Of a stretch of DNA of 64,000 nt, positions 32,394-43,145 are shown one piece after another (position 1 is the first letter of the stretch; each line of letters begins with the position of its first letter). Below the pieces are notes generated by a model. That model was not told the DNA's origin. It was given only the letters and a program-made list of their open reading frames with translations, and searched no databases. This DNA comes from Anaeramoeba ignava (Eukaryota; Metamonada; Anaeramoebidae): positions 62,001 to 126,000 of the forward strand of contig JAPDFW010000107.1 of the NCBI GenBank assembly GCA_028826165.1. Reading direction: 5' to 3'. The translations under genes and the position numbers were made by a program.

Positions 32394-34000
32394 AGATTGA
32401 AATTAATTCTAAATCAATTCTAAATCAATTTTAAATTCAATTTTAAATTCAATTCTAAATCAATTCTTAAATCAATTTTATATTCAATTTTAAATTCAAT
32501 TTTAAATTCAATTTTAAATTCAATTTTAAATTCAATTCTAAATTCAATTTTAAATTCAATTTTATATTCAATTTTATATTCAATTTTATATTCAATTTTA
32601 TATTCAATTTTATATTCAATTTTATATTCAATTTTAAATTCAATTTTATATTCAATTTTATATTCAATTTTAAATTCAATTTTATATTCAATTTTATATT
32701 CAATTTTATATTCAATTTTAAATTCAATTTTATATTCAATTTTAAATTCAATTTTAAATTCAATTTTATATTCAATTTTATATTCAATTTTATATTCAAT
32801 TTTATATTCAATTTTATATTCAATTTTATATTCAATTTTATATTCAATTTTAAATTCAATTTTATATTCAATTTTATATCGATTTTAAATTCAATTTTAT
32901 ATTCAATTTTATTCAATTTTAAATTCAATTTTATATTCAATTTTATATTCAATTTTATATTCAATTTTATATTCAATTTTTATATTCAATTTTATATTCA
33001 ATTTTATAATCAATTTTATATTCAATTTTATAATCAATTTTAAATTCAATTTTATATTCAATTTTATATTCAATTTTAAATTCAATTTTATATTTAATTT
33101 TATATTCAATTTTAAAATCAATTTTATATTCAATTTTATATTCAATTTTATATTCAATTTTGCAGTTCAATTTTTATATTCAATTTTTATATTCAATTCA
33201 ATTTTATATTCAATTTTATATTCAATTTTATTCAATTTTAAATTCAATTTTTAAATTCAATTTTATATTCAATTTTTATTCAATTTTATATTCAATTTTA
33301 ATTCAATTTTATATTCAATTTTATATTCAATTTTATATTCAATTTTAAATTCAATTTTTATTCAATTTTATAATCAATTTTATATTCAATTTTAAATTCA
33401 ATTTTAAATTCAATTTTATATTCAATTTTATATTCAATTTTATATTCAATTTTTATATTCAATTTTTAAATTCAATTTTAAATTCAATTTTAAAATTTTA
33501 TATTCAATTTTATATTCAATTTTTATATTCAATTTTATATTCAATTTTATGGTATTTAATTTATATTCAATTTTAAATTCAATTTTATATTCAATTTTAT
33601 ATTCAATTTTAAATTCAATTTTAAATTCAATTTTATATTCAATTTTAAATTCAATTTTATATTCAATTTTAAATTCAATTTTTATATTCAATTCAATTCT
33701 AAATTCAATTTTAAATTCAATTTTAAATTCAATTTTAAATCAATTTTAATTCAATTTTAAATTCAATTTTAAATTCAATTTTATATTCAATTTTTAAAAT
33801 TTATTCAATTTTAAATTCAATTTTAAAATTCAATTTTAAATTCAATTTATTCAATTTTAAATTCAATTTTATATTCAATTTTATATTTAATTTTAAATTT
33901 AATTTTATATTCAATTTTATATTCAATTTTATATTCAATTTTAAATTCAATTTTATATTCAATTTTATATTCAATTTTAAATTCAAAATAAACGTAAATT
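32394..34000. repeat. Minisatellite, ~12-bp ATTCAATTTTAT units
   Basis: The 1.6-kb spacer between FAM91 and the RGS gene is an array of ATTCAATTTTAT/AAATTCAATTTT units of mostly 12 bp, with some 10-13-bp variants. Many units differ only by TAT versus AAA. Long Asn-Ile-Lys-Leu ORFs on the minus strand are translations of it. No gene or RNA is seen. Confidence 0.93.
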
Positions 34001-34128
34001 TTTGCTTTTAAAAGAAAAAAGCAAATTTTAATAAAAGAAAAAAAAACAAAAAAAATTTTTTCATTTTTATTTTTCATTTTTTTCCTTTTTTCATTTTTTA
34101 AAAATACAAAAAAAAAAGTTAAAATAAA

Positions 34129-37100
34129 ATGACAAATTTATCTTTAGAAGAAGAATTAAAAAGAATTGAAGAAGAATTTCGACGAGAAATGGAAAAAATT
34201 AACCAAGAATATGAACAAGATCGATCTTTAGAACAAAATGAATTAGAAGAAAAATATAAAGATGGAGTAAAACCAATACAATTTACATCAAGTTTAAAAA
34301 AAGAAAATGAAATAAAAAAAGAAATTGATTTAAAAGAAAATAAAAAAAAAAAGAAATTGATTTAAAATTGATTTAAAAAAAGAAAATGAAATAAAAAGAA
34401 ATTGAATTAAAAAAATTGATTTAAAAAAAATTGATTTAAAAAAAATTGATTCAAAAAGAAAAAATTAAAAAAAAATTGAATTAAAAAGAAATTGAAAAAA
34501 AAAGAAATTGAATTAAAAAGAAATAAAAAAAAAAATTAAAAAGAAATTGAATTAAAAAGAAATTGAATTAAAAAAGAAATTGAATTAAAAAAAGAAATTG
34601 ATTCAAAAAAAGAAATTGATTCAAAAAAAGAAATTGAAATAAAAAAAGAAATTGAATTAAAAAAAGAAATTGAATTCAAAAAAGAAATTGAATTAAAAAA
34701 AGAAATTGAATTAAAAAAAGAAATTGATTCAAAAAAAGAAATTGAATTAAAAAAAGAAATTGAATTAAAAAAACAACCTAGAAAAGAAATTTTACTTGAT
34801 ATCCCAAATGAAATTAATGATCTTAATACACTTTTGAAATTTGATATTGCTATTATTCATTTTGAACAGTTTTTGATTGAAAAATTTACTCCAAATGATT
34901 TGCATTTTGTAATTGCAGTTCAAAAATATAAAGCAATTTCAAAAATTCAAGAAAGAGAAAATTATGCAAAATTAATGTTAGAAAAAGTATATTTCAAATT
35001 AAAAAATATTTTTTTGTTTTTTTTTTGATAAATTTAGAAATATTTTTATTATTTTATAAATTTAATATAAATAGTATTTCAACAAACAAACAAAATTTCC
35101 AATTCATTGCAAAGAAGAAACAATTGAAAAAATGTTCAACAAATTAGATAAAGAAGAACTTGATGAGAATATTTTTAATGAAGTTGATGAAGAAGTGCGA
35201 AAATATCTGAAAGATGAACCTTTTGATCAATTTTGTGAATCAAAACAAATGAAACTTTTAATAAAAGATTGGCCTAAGATACAAAAAAAAGAAGCGGTTT
35301 CTGGACCAGAAACACAAAGAAAAGCAATTTTCACTAGTTTTTATTCTGAAGAAAACGAATATATATCAAAACTTAACAAATTTACAAAGGACACTGTTGT
35401 AATCATTTCCAATTTAATTGGCGACGATTTAAAGAAGGAAACATTTGTTCGAATTTTTTCGAACTTTGAGAATATTTGCATTGAGGCTATAAAATGGAAG
35501 GTTAATTTGGATGACATCAAAGCCTCATGGAGTTTGAAAACAAAACTTGGAGATTTTTTGGCTTCAAAACTAAATGAAATGAATAGTTTGTATATTGAAT
35601 ATATCAGCAATTTCCAAGGGTGTATTGGTTTTATTAATTTTGTTGTTTCCTCTTTAAAACCTGAGTGTGTGTATTTGAAGAAAAAAATTGGAAAGAAAAA
35701 ATTAACAAATTTAGGAACAACACTCAAATTGCCGGTGATTCAATTCAAAGAATATCAAAAATTCATTCGGGATATAGCGCAAAGCACATGGGAATTTTAT
35801 GATGATTATGTTCAGATTCAAAATCTTTTGGAAATTTCAGATTCGCTTCAAGAACAAATCAACACAATCCAAAAAATCCCAGTCAAATTGGATTCAGCTT
35901 CATTTCAAGTTTTCCAGCAGCTCAAGTTTTCAAGAATGGAGCAAGGAGAAGTGTCTGAATCTTCCCAAGACATGATAAAGGGGGAGGTTGTTTATATTTT
36001 TTCTTTTGAAGATTGCATTGTGTTGGCGTTTGAGAACAAAGATGTGTTTGACATCAACACAATTGATCGTTCTCTTGTCATGCAACAAGGATATAAACCA
36101 GAGGTTTGTTTCAACTATTTAGTTCCAAAAGAGGCTGTGTGGATTCATGATAGTTCAGAGGATGATGAAACAACAAGTCATATGCTAGAAATGATAACTC
36201 CAGAAAAATCACTTGTTGTTTTTCTCAATCAAAAATCACAATTGAAACAAGATTTGCATAATTTTCTCATGAAATTATTTGGAGAAACTCGCACAAGCTA
36301 TTTGGGCTTTGATAAGAGATTCCTCAAATTCCATCACAGCAACCAAGCCACTTATATCGGCAACTTTGTGAATGGAAAACTTGAAGGAAAAGGAAAAATT
36401 ATTTATCCAAATCAATCTGTTTTTGAAGGTCAATTTGAAGCAGGAAAAAAACAAGGATCCGGAAAGCTTACCTTTCCTTCTGGAGACATCTTATCAACTA
36501 CTTACTCTTATGATAAAGCAAACGGTCCTTTTACTTATGCTTATCAAAATGGTGATTTTTATTATGGGTTGTTTCGTTTGGATTCAAGTGATGGTTATGG
36601 TGAAATTTTTTATGCTTCTGGCGGTTATTATAAAGGAGATTTTGTTAAAAATCAATTTAACGGAAAAGGTGAACAAGTTGATGCAAATGGAAATAGGTAT
36701 ATTGGGTTTTTTAAAGATGGTCTTCGTTATGGGATTGGTACATTTGAGTTATTTGATGGATCAATTTATATTGGGTCATGGAAAAATGGAGAAAAGGAAG
36801 GTTTTGGTGAACAATTTTTTTGCAACGGAGATTATTTTTGTGGAGATTGGGCCAATAATTTAGTACACAATATATTTAAACATAAAAATATTTAATTTAA
36901 AATTTGAAAATTTAAAATTTAAAATTTAAAATTTATAAAACAAGCCAAATGGAAATGGACAGTTTCAAACAAAAAATTCAAATTATATTGGTGGATGGAA
37001 ATTTGGATTAAGAAATGGAAAAGGAAAAATGTTATATTCAGATCATCAAACTTATGAAGGTGAATGGGAAAATGATTTACGTTCAGGAAGTGGAACTTTT

Positions 37101-38753
37101 ATCAATAAAAATATTAAATATTATGGTGAATGGAAAAATAATCTTCCAAATGGAAAAGGAAATTTAACAATATCAAATAAGGATATTACAAATAATGAAA
37201 TTCAAGATCGAAAGAATTTACATACAAAATATATTGGGAATTTCAAAGATGGGAAACCACATGATGAAAATATGCATGAAGATATTGTTAATAGATATTC
37301 ATTTGATGGAAGTATAAAATTTGGAGAAGTAATTTAATATTTTTATAATATTTTTATAATATTTTTATAATATTTAATATAATATTTTTTATAATATTTA
37401 TTATAATATTTTTTATAATATTTATTATAATATTTAATATAATATTTAATATAATATTTTTTATAATATTTTTATAATATAATAATATTTATTATAATAT
37501 TTATTATAATATTTATTTAATATTTAATTTAATATTTTTATAATATTTTTATAATATTTATTTTAATATTTTTATAATATTTAATATAATATTTAATTTA
37601 ATATTTATTATAATATTTAATTTAATATTTATTATAATATTTAATTTAATATTTAATTTAATATTTAATATAATATTTAATATAATATTTAATTTAATAT
37701 TTTTATAATATTTTTATAATATTTAATATAATATTTAATATAATATTTTTTATAATATTTATTATAATATTTAATATATAATATTTTAATTTAATATTTA
37801 ATAATATATTTAATATATAATATTTAATATAATATTTAATATAATATTTATAATATTTAATTAATATTTTAATATTTTAATATAATATATAATATTTAAT
37901 ATAATATTTAATATTTAATTTAATATTTTAATAAATATTTTAATATAATATTTATTATAATATTTTTAATTTTTTTATAATATTTTTTTAATATTTAATA
38001 TAATATTTAATATAATATTTAATATAATATTTAATATAATATTTAATAAATTTATTTTAATATTTAATATAATATTTAATTTAATATTTAATTTAATATT
38101 TAATATTTAATATAATATTTAATATATTATAATATTTATTTCATATTTAATATAAATATTTATTATAATATTTATTTATTATAATATTTTTATAATATTT
38201 TTATAATATTTTATAAACTTTTTAATATTTTTTTAATATTTTTATAATATTTTATAATATTTAATATAATATTTAATATAATATTTAATATAATATTTAT
38301 TATAATATTTAATTTAATATTTTTTATAATATTTTTTATAATATTTTTTATAATATTTAATATAATATTTAATTTAATATTTTTTATAATATTTAATATA
38401 ATATTTATTATAATATTTAATATAATATTTATTATAATATTTATTTAATATTTATTTAATATTTTTTATAATAGAAAAATGGAAAAGGAAAAATGAACTT
38501 GAAAAATGAAGTTCACTTTTCTGGAAATTGGAAAAATGGAAAATTTGAAATCAATGAAGAAAATTTTAGAACTCATTTTCTTAAAAAACCAACTCAAGAT
38601 ATAACATCAATATATGAAGATGAAAATACAAAAAGTGATGAAGAAATGATGATTCATTTATCAAATGAAGTTAATCCAATTAGTTTAATTAATGAAAATC
38701 CAGATTTTTGGTTAATTCCACCTGATGAAAATTTCATTTATGAATGGAAGTGA
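34129..38753 (+). CDS. RGS - RhoGEF (DH-PH) - MORN repeat signalling protein
   Basis: This is a predicted G-protein regulator: an RGS domain (Galpha GTPase-accelerating), then DH-PH (Rho/Rac exchange factor), then ten or so MORN repeats (membrane or lipid contact). Exons I infer: an N-terminal part from ATG 34129; the RGS exon ending at 34986; 35075-36862; 36945-37328; 38475-38753. All junctions after 34986 are phase 0 and GT-AG. RGS strings include FEQFLIEKFTPNDLHFVIAV and, across the intron, LMLEK joined to YFNKQTKFP; it ends about 35,270. DH is ~35,290-35,870 (FYSEENEYISKLNKF, LPVIQFKEYQKFIRD), PH ~35,870-36,290, MORN ~36,340-38,560 (YIGNFVNGKLEGKGKI). The joint between 34,350 and 34,567 is unresolved: a stop at 34363-34365 and variable KEIELK repeats mean an intron or indels there. 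Confidence 0.82.
34366..34780 (+). repeat. AAAGAAATTGAATTAAAA repeat (KEIELK), partly in frame
   Basis: Units are 16, 17 or 18 bp long depending on the A-run length. From 34,567 onward they are 18 bp and continuous with the RGS reading frame. Upstream the 16/17-bp units break the frame. It is either an expanding coding repeat that has shifted frame or the end of an intron. Confidence 0.75.
37329..38474 (+). repeat. 1.15-kb intron of AATATTTAATAT repeats in the MORN gene
   Basis: This intron lies between MORN exons (GTAATT...TAATAG). It is built of TAATATTTAATATAATATTT and TTTTATAATA units with essentially no G or C for over 1 kb. The flanking exons join in phase 0 to give GEKNGKGKMNL, a good MORN repeat. 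Confidence 0.88.
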
Positions 38754-38759
38754 AAAAGG

Positions 38760-39190
38760 ATTGGTTTTTAAATTTAATTTTGGAATTTCGGAATTGATTT
38801 TTAAATTTAACTTTGAATTTTGTAATTGATTTTGGAATTGATTTTGAAATTGATTTTTAAATTGATTTTGATTTTGAAATTGGTTTTGAAATTGATTTGG
38901 AAATTGATTTTGAAATTGATTTTGAAATTGATTTTGAAATTGATTTTGAAATTTAATTTTAATTTTGAAATTGATTTTGATTTTGATTTTGAAATTGATT
39001 TTAATTTTGATTTTGATTTTGAATTTGAAATTGATTTTGAAATTGATTTTGAAATTGATTTTGATTTTGAAATTGATTTGGAAATTGATTTGGAAATTGA
39101 TTTGGAAATTGATTTTGAAATTGATTTTGAAATTGAAATTGATTTTAATTTTGGTTTTGAAATTGATTTGGAAATTGATTTTTAAATTTC
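38760..39190. repeat. AAATTGATTTTG 12-bp repeat in the spacer before coatomer alpha
   Basis: About 370 bp of GAAATTGATTTT units (12 bp, with 6-bp GATTTT inserts) lies 3' of the RGS-MORN gene. The Leu/Ile/Lys- and Asp/Phe-rich ORFs here are repeat translation. The last ~90 bp before the COPA start are T-rich with ATTTTTTTCATT motifs. Confidence 0.85.
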
Positions 39191-39283
39191 AAAAAAAAAA
39201 TTTTTTTTAAATAAAAATTCGTTTTTTCATTTTTTTCATTTTTTTTCATTTTTTTAATTTTTTTAATTTTTATAATTTTTAAA

Positions 39284-42200
39284 ATGGATTTATTAATAAA
39301 ATTTCAAACTGAATCAGAAAAAGTAAAAGCAATAGCATTTCACCCAACAAGACCATTAATAATAGTAGGACTTCACGACGGAGAAATCCAGTTCTGGGAT
39401 TACGAACTGAAGATATTACTATCCAAATTCAAGAAACACGAAGGAGCAGTACGAGGAATAGATTTTCATCCAACTCAACCATTATTTGTATCAGCAGGAG
39501 ATGATGGATTGATATCAATTTGGAATTACAAAGAAAGAAAGCACTTGTATTACCTAGAAGGACACACGGATTACATCAGAACGGTTCAGTTTCATAAGGA
39601 ATTCCCGTGGATTGTGAGTTGTTCTGATGACCAAACAATCCGCATTTGGAACTGGCAAAATCGCACTTGCATTTCCATTTTAACTGGTCATAATCACTAT
39701 GTCATGTGCGCTGCTTTCCATCCAAATCAGGATCTTCTTTTATCAGCTTCCCTCGACAATACCATCCGCATTTGGGATATTTCGGGGTTGAGGAAAAAAT
39801 ACTTTTCAATTGAAAACTCAGTGAATTTAAATCCGCAAAATTTTTCCGTTAACATTTCAAGTCCGCTGTCAGAATTACAAAAGGATTTATTCGGGACATC
39901 TGACGTGGAGCTTAAGTTTATCCTTGAGGACCACGAACAGGGCGTGAACTGGGCTGCGTTCCATCCCCATCTGCCGCTGCTTGTGTCATGCTCTGATGAC
40001 CAGGACTTGAAATTGTGGAAAATAACCGACTCGCAAGTCATTTTAATCGAAACTTTAATCGGTCACACAAATAACGTCTGTTCCGTTCTTTTTCATCCGA
40101 AAGAAGACTTGATTCTTTCAGACTCTGAAGACTCAACACTCCGCATCTGGAGCTTGGATAAGCAGATCAATATCAAAACTTTTTCTAGAGGTGATGAGGC
40201 CTTTTGGTGTCTTGCAAATCATCCGACAGAAAGTTTATTTGCTGCTGGCCATGATAAAGGCTTTATTATATTCAAATTGAGCAAGGAAAGACCAGCGTAT
40301 TTTCATCTCGAAAGAAATATTTTGTTCGTCAAAAATAATTCTATTATGAATTACAATATGAATGCGCATTCGCAAACGGTCATCGCAAAATCAGCGCAAA
40401 AAATCGATCAGAAAAGTCTTCTTGGTCTTCATTACAACAAATTCGAGAAACTAATGCTTCTTGAGTTCAGTGATAATTTCGAGCTCATTAGATTGTCCGC
40501 GAATGAATCCAATAGAGGCCAACGCGGATCGGGCGGATCTTGCATTTGGATTTCAAGAGATAAAATTGGTGTTTTGAGCCAAGACAACAAAATATTCTTC
40601 AAAAATTTGCAGAATCATGTCACAAAAACCATATCCTTACCCGACGATGTTTCGACAAACACTTCCAAAGAAATCATCCACAATCTCGGCAAAATAACAA
40701 GGATATTTGCAGCAGGATTTGGGATGGTTTTGCTTCGCACAGACAGCAAAGTTTATCTTCTTGACATTCAACAAAAGAAAATATTATCAAGCATTTCCGC
40801 CAAAAGAATCAAACAGGCTCTTTGGTCTGACGACATGAACTATTTGGCGCTCATAGGCGCATTTGAGATTATTATTTGCGATAAAAAACTGAAGCAAATT
40901 GTTGTGATTAGCGAGAAAATCCGGATCAAAGGATATTGTTGGAGCAAAAACAACGTTTTCTTCTACACAACTCTACACCATTTCAAATACTGTCTTTCCA
41001 ACGGCGACTACGGCATAATCAAATCAATCGAGAAATGCATCTATTTAGTTGCTGTTGATAATAACATCGCCTTTTATTTCGATAGAATCGATGATGGAGT
41101 TAAAGTTATGGAATTCGACCCAACTGAATTCGCTCTGAAATCAGCAATCATAAACAACAAAATGGAGGACGTTGTTCCGTTGCTGAGGAACAAAAACGTC
41201 ACAAGCAGAGCGTTTATTGAGTATCTCACAAAGCACGGCCATCCTGATATCGCCTTGCATTTTGTGCAGAATGAAAAAACAAAATTTGAACTTGCTCTCC
41301 AATGCGGAGAAATCCAAACCGCTCTCGATTCTGCAAAGAAAATCGACCACAGAATCTACTGGCAAAATCTCGCAAAAGAAGCCTTGAAACAAGGCAATGT
41401 GGATATTGTTGAAAATTGCCATTTGAGAAACGAAAATATTTACGGATTGATTTTTTTGTATTCAATAACTGGTGATTTTGATAAATTATCAAAAATCCCA
41501 AAAATTGCAGAAATGAAAGACGATTTACTTTCTCATTTCCAAGCTGCCTTATTTCTCGGAAGTCCCGAAGAAAGAATCAAATCATTAGTCAAATCAAACC
41601 AACTCAATTACGCGTATTTAACCGCAAAAACTTATGGATTAACAGAAGAAGCCGAGAAAATCCAAGCTTTAATTGAACAGAAAAAGAAGAACGTTCCTGA
41701 TCAATTTGAACCAAAATCAAAGGAGTTAATAACAACTCCAAGACCAATTCTGCACCAAACAAATTGGCCGCTATTGACTGTTTCTCGTGGAATCACTTAT
41801 TCAACTTTTGCAAAAGATAATGTTATTGAAGATGATAAACCGCAAGAGAATATCGTTATTGAGGGTGAATGGGATATTCCCGAACTTGAAGAAAACAAAA
41901 CTGAAAATCAAATACAAACAAATGAACCGCAAGAAAACGAAGACAATGATTGGATAGATGGAAATGAAATTGATCTCTTGGAAATCACTGAAAATATCGA
42001 AAAATCAATTGATTCATCTCAAAAATCAGAAAAAGAAATATTTGTTGCTCCGATTCACGGCAAAACGAGTCATGAATCTTGGATAGGCTCCTCGAATATT
42101 CCTGCAGAATATGTTGCCGCTGGGCATTTCAAAACTGCAATGGATTTACTCAACTCACAAATTGGAATCGTGAATTTCAATCCAATGAAAAATTTGTTTC

Positions 42201-42967
42201 TTTCTTTGTTTCTTTCTGCTCATGATTCCTTGCAAGCATTCCCCAATATTATCGATATTAATTATGAGAATTGCGACCAAATCACAAAAAAAACATTTTC
42301 AAGTCCATTCACAATAGAAAAGATGAAGAAATTGATTCAAGAAGCACTTAATCTGACAACATCAGGAAAATTTTTGGAAAGTATGAAAATTTTCGAATTA
42401 ATTCTCGTTCAAATTCCTTTAATGATTTTAAACGATCCTTCCGAAGTCAATGAAGTGAAGAAGATGATTGTTTTGAGCAAAGAATATCTGAGCGGATTGA
42501 AACTAGAACAAAAGAGAAAAGAGCTCCAAAACAATCCAAAAAGATCGTTAGAAATGTCATGCTATTTTACACATTGCAATCTTCAATTAAATCACTTGAT
42601 TCTTAGTCTTCGTTCAGCAATGCTATTGAGTTTGAAAGAAAAAAATCACATCAACGCATTATCATTTGCAAAACGCATTTTGGAATTGGGAGCAAGTAAG
42701 GATTTATCAGACAAAGCAAGAAAAGTTGTTGTTTATTGCGAGAAAAATCAATCAAATGCTTATCAATTAAATTATGATGAAAGAAATCCTTTTGTTTTAT
42801 GTTGTTATTCTTTTGAGCCAATTTATCGTGGAAATGATAGTGTGGATTGTCCTTATTGCGGTGCTTCTTATTTACCTAAATATTCAAATCAACTTTGCAA
42901 TATTTGCCAAATGAGTAAAATTGGAATGAAGGATTTAAAAGGATTAACACTTCTTAAAAAAATTTAA
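39284..42967 (+). CDS. COPA: Coatomer subunit alpha (COPI coat)
   Basis: This is the alpha-COP subunit of the COPI coat on Golgi-derived vesicles, which recognises KKXX cargo signals. The single ORF of 1227 residues matches the family length (about 1,220). Residues 1-~330 form the N-terminal WD40 propeller (WDYELKILLSKFKKHEGAVR, HTDYIRTVQFH, SCSDDQTIRIWNW, GHTNNVCSVLFHP). A second propeller and an alpha-solenoid (FIEYLTKHGHPDIALHFV) follow. The C-terminal COPI domain runs from ~residue 870 and includes WIGSSNIPAEYVAAGHF and a terminal CPYC...CNIC cysteine cluster. Base composition is less AT-rich than its neighbours, as expected of a constrained, well-expressed gene. No intron is needed. Confidence 0.98.
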   Translation: MDLLIKFQTESEKVKAIAFHPTRPLIIVGLHDGEIQFWDYELKILLSKFKKHEGAVRGIDFHPTQPLFVSAGDDGLISIWNYKERKHLYYLEGHTDYIRTVQFHKEFPWIVSCSDDQTIRIWNWQNRTCISILTGHNHYVMCAAFHPNQDLLLSASLDNTIRIWDISGLRKKYFSIENSVNLNPQNFSVNISSPLSELQKDLFGTSDVELKFILEDHEQGVNWAAFHPHLPLLVSCSDDQDLKLWKITDSQVILIETLIGHTNNVCSVLFHPKEDLILSDSEDSTLRIWSLDKQINIKTFSRGDEAFWCLANHPTESLFAAGHDKGFIIFKLSKERPAYFHLERNILFVKNNSIMNYNMNAHSQTVIAKSAQKIDQKSLLGLHYNKFEKLMLLEFSDNFELIRLSANESNRGQRGSGGSCIWISRDKIGVLSQDNKIFFKNLQNHVTKTISLPDDVSTNTSKEIIHNLGKITRIFAAGFGMVLLRTDSKVYLLDIQQKKILSSISAKRIKQALWSDDMNYLALIGAFEIIICDKKLKQIVVISEKIRIKGYCWSKNNVFFYTTLHHFKYCLSNGDYGIIKSIEKCIYLVAVDNNIAFYFDRIDDGVKVMEFDPTEFALKSAIINNKMEDVVPLLRNKNVTSRAFIEYLTKHGHPDIALHFVQNEKTKFELALQCGEIQTALDSAKKIDHRIYWQNLAKEALKQGNVDIVENCHLRNENIYGLIFLYSITGDFDKLSKIPKIAEMKDDLLSHFQAALFLGSPEERIKSLVKSNQLNYAYLTAKTYGLTEEAEKIQALIEQKKKNVPDQFEPKSKELITTPRPILHQTNWPLLTVSRGITYSTFAKDNVIEDDKPQENIVIEGEWDIPELEENKTENQIQTNEPQENEDNDWIDGNEIDLLEITENIEKSIDSSQKSEKEIFVAPIHGKTSHESWIGSSNIPAEYVAAGHFKTAMDLLNSQIGIVNFNPMKNLFLSLFLSAHDSLQAFPNIIDINYENCDQITKKTFSSPFTIEKMKKLIQEALNLTTSGKFLESMKIFELILVQIPLMILNDPSEVNEVKKMIVLSKEYLSGLKLEQKRKELQNNPKRSLEMSCYFTHCNLQLNHLILSLRSAMLLSLKEKNHINALSFAKRILELGASKDLSDKARKVVVYCEKNQSNAYQLNYDERNPFVLCCYSFEPIYRGNDSVDCPYCGASYLPKYSNQLCNICQMSKIGMKDLKGLTLLKKI

Positions 42968-43145
42968 ACTTTAAAAAAATTTTAAAACAAAATTTACAAT
43001 TTTAATTTTCAAAACATTTTTTTTTAAATAATAATAAAAAAAGAAAAGAAGATTTTCCAATTCCAAGTTTTATTATTTTAAAAAAAAATGAAAGAAAAAT
43101 TATCTATTCTTATTCTTATTCTTATTCTTATTCTTATTCTTATTT
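42968..43145. other. Convergent spacer with (ATTCTT)n
   Basis: This short spacer lies between the convergent COPA and NIP7 genes. It contains a perfect (TTATTC)n run at ~43,101-43,140 that ends at the NIP7 stop codon. Confidence 0.7.

Noticed and set aside
32467..34077. Several Asn-Ile-Lys-Leu and Tyr-Lys-Ile-Glu ORFs on both strands
   Set aside because: Translations of a 12-bp minisatellite; no non-repetitive sequence and no splice logic.
38826..39210. Leu-Ile-Lys and Asp-Phe ORFs before COPA
   Set aside because: Repeat translation in the 12-bp AAATTGATTTTG block.
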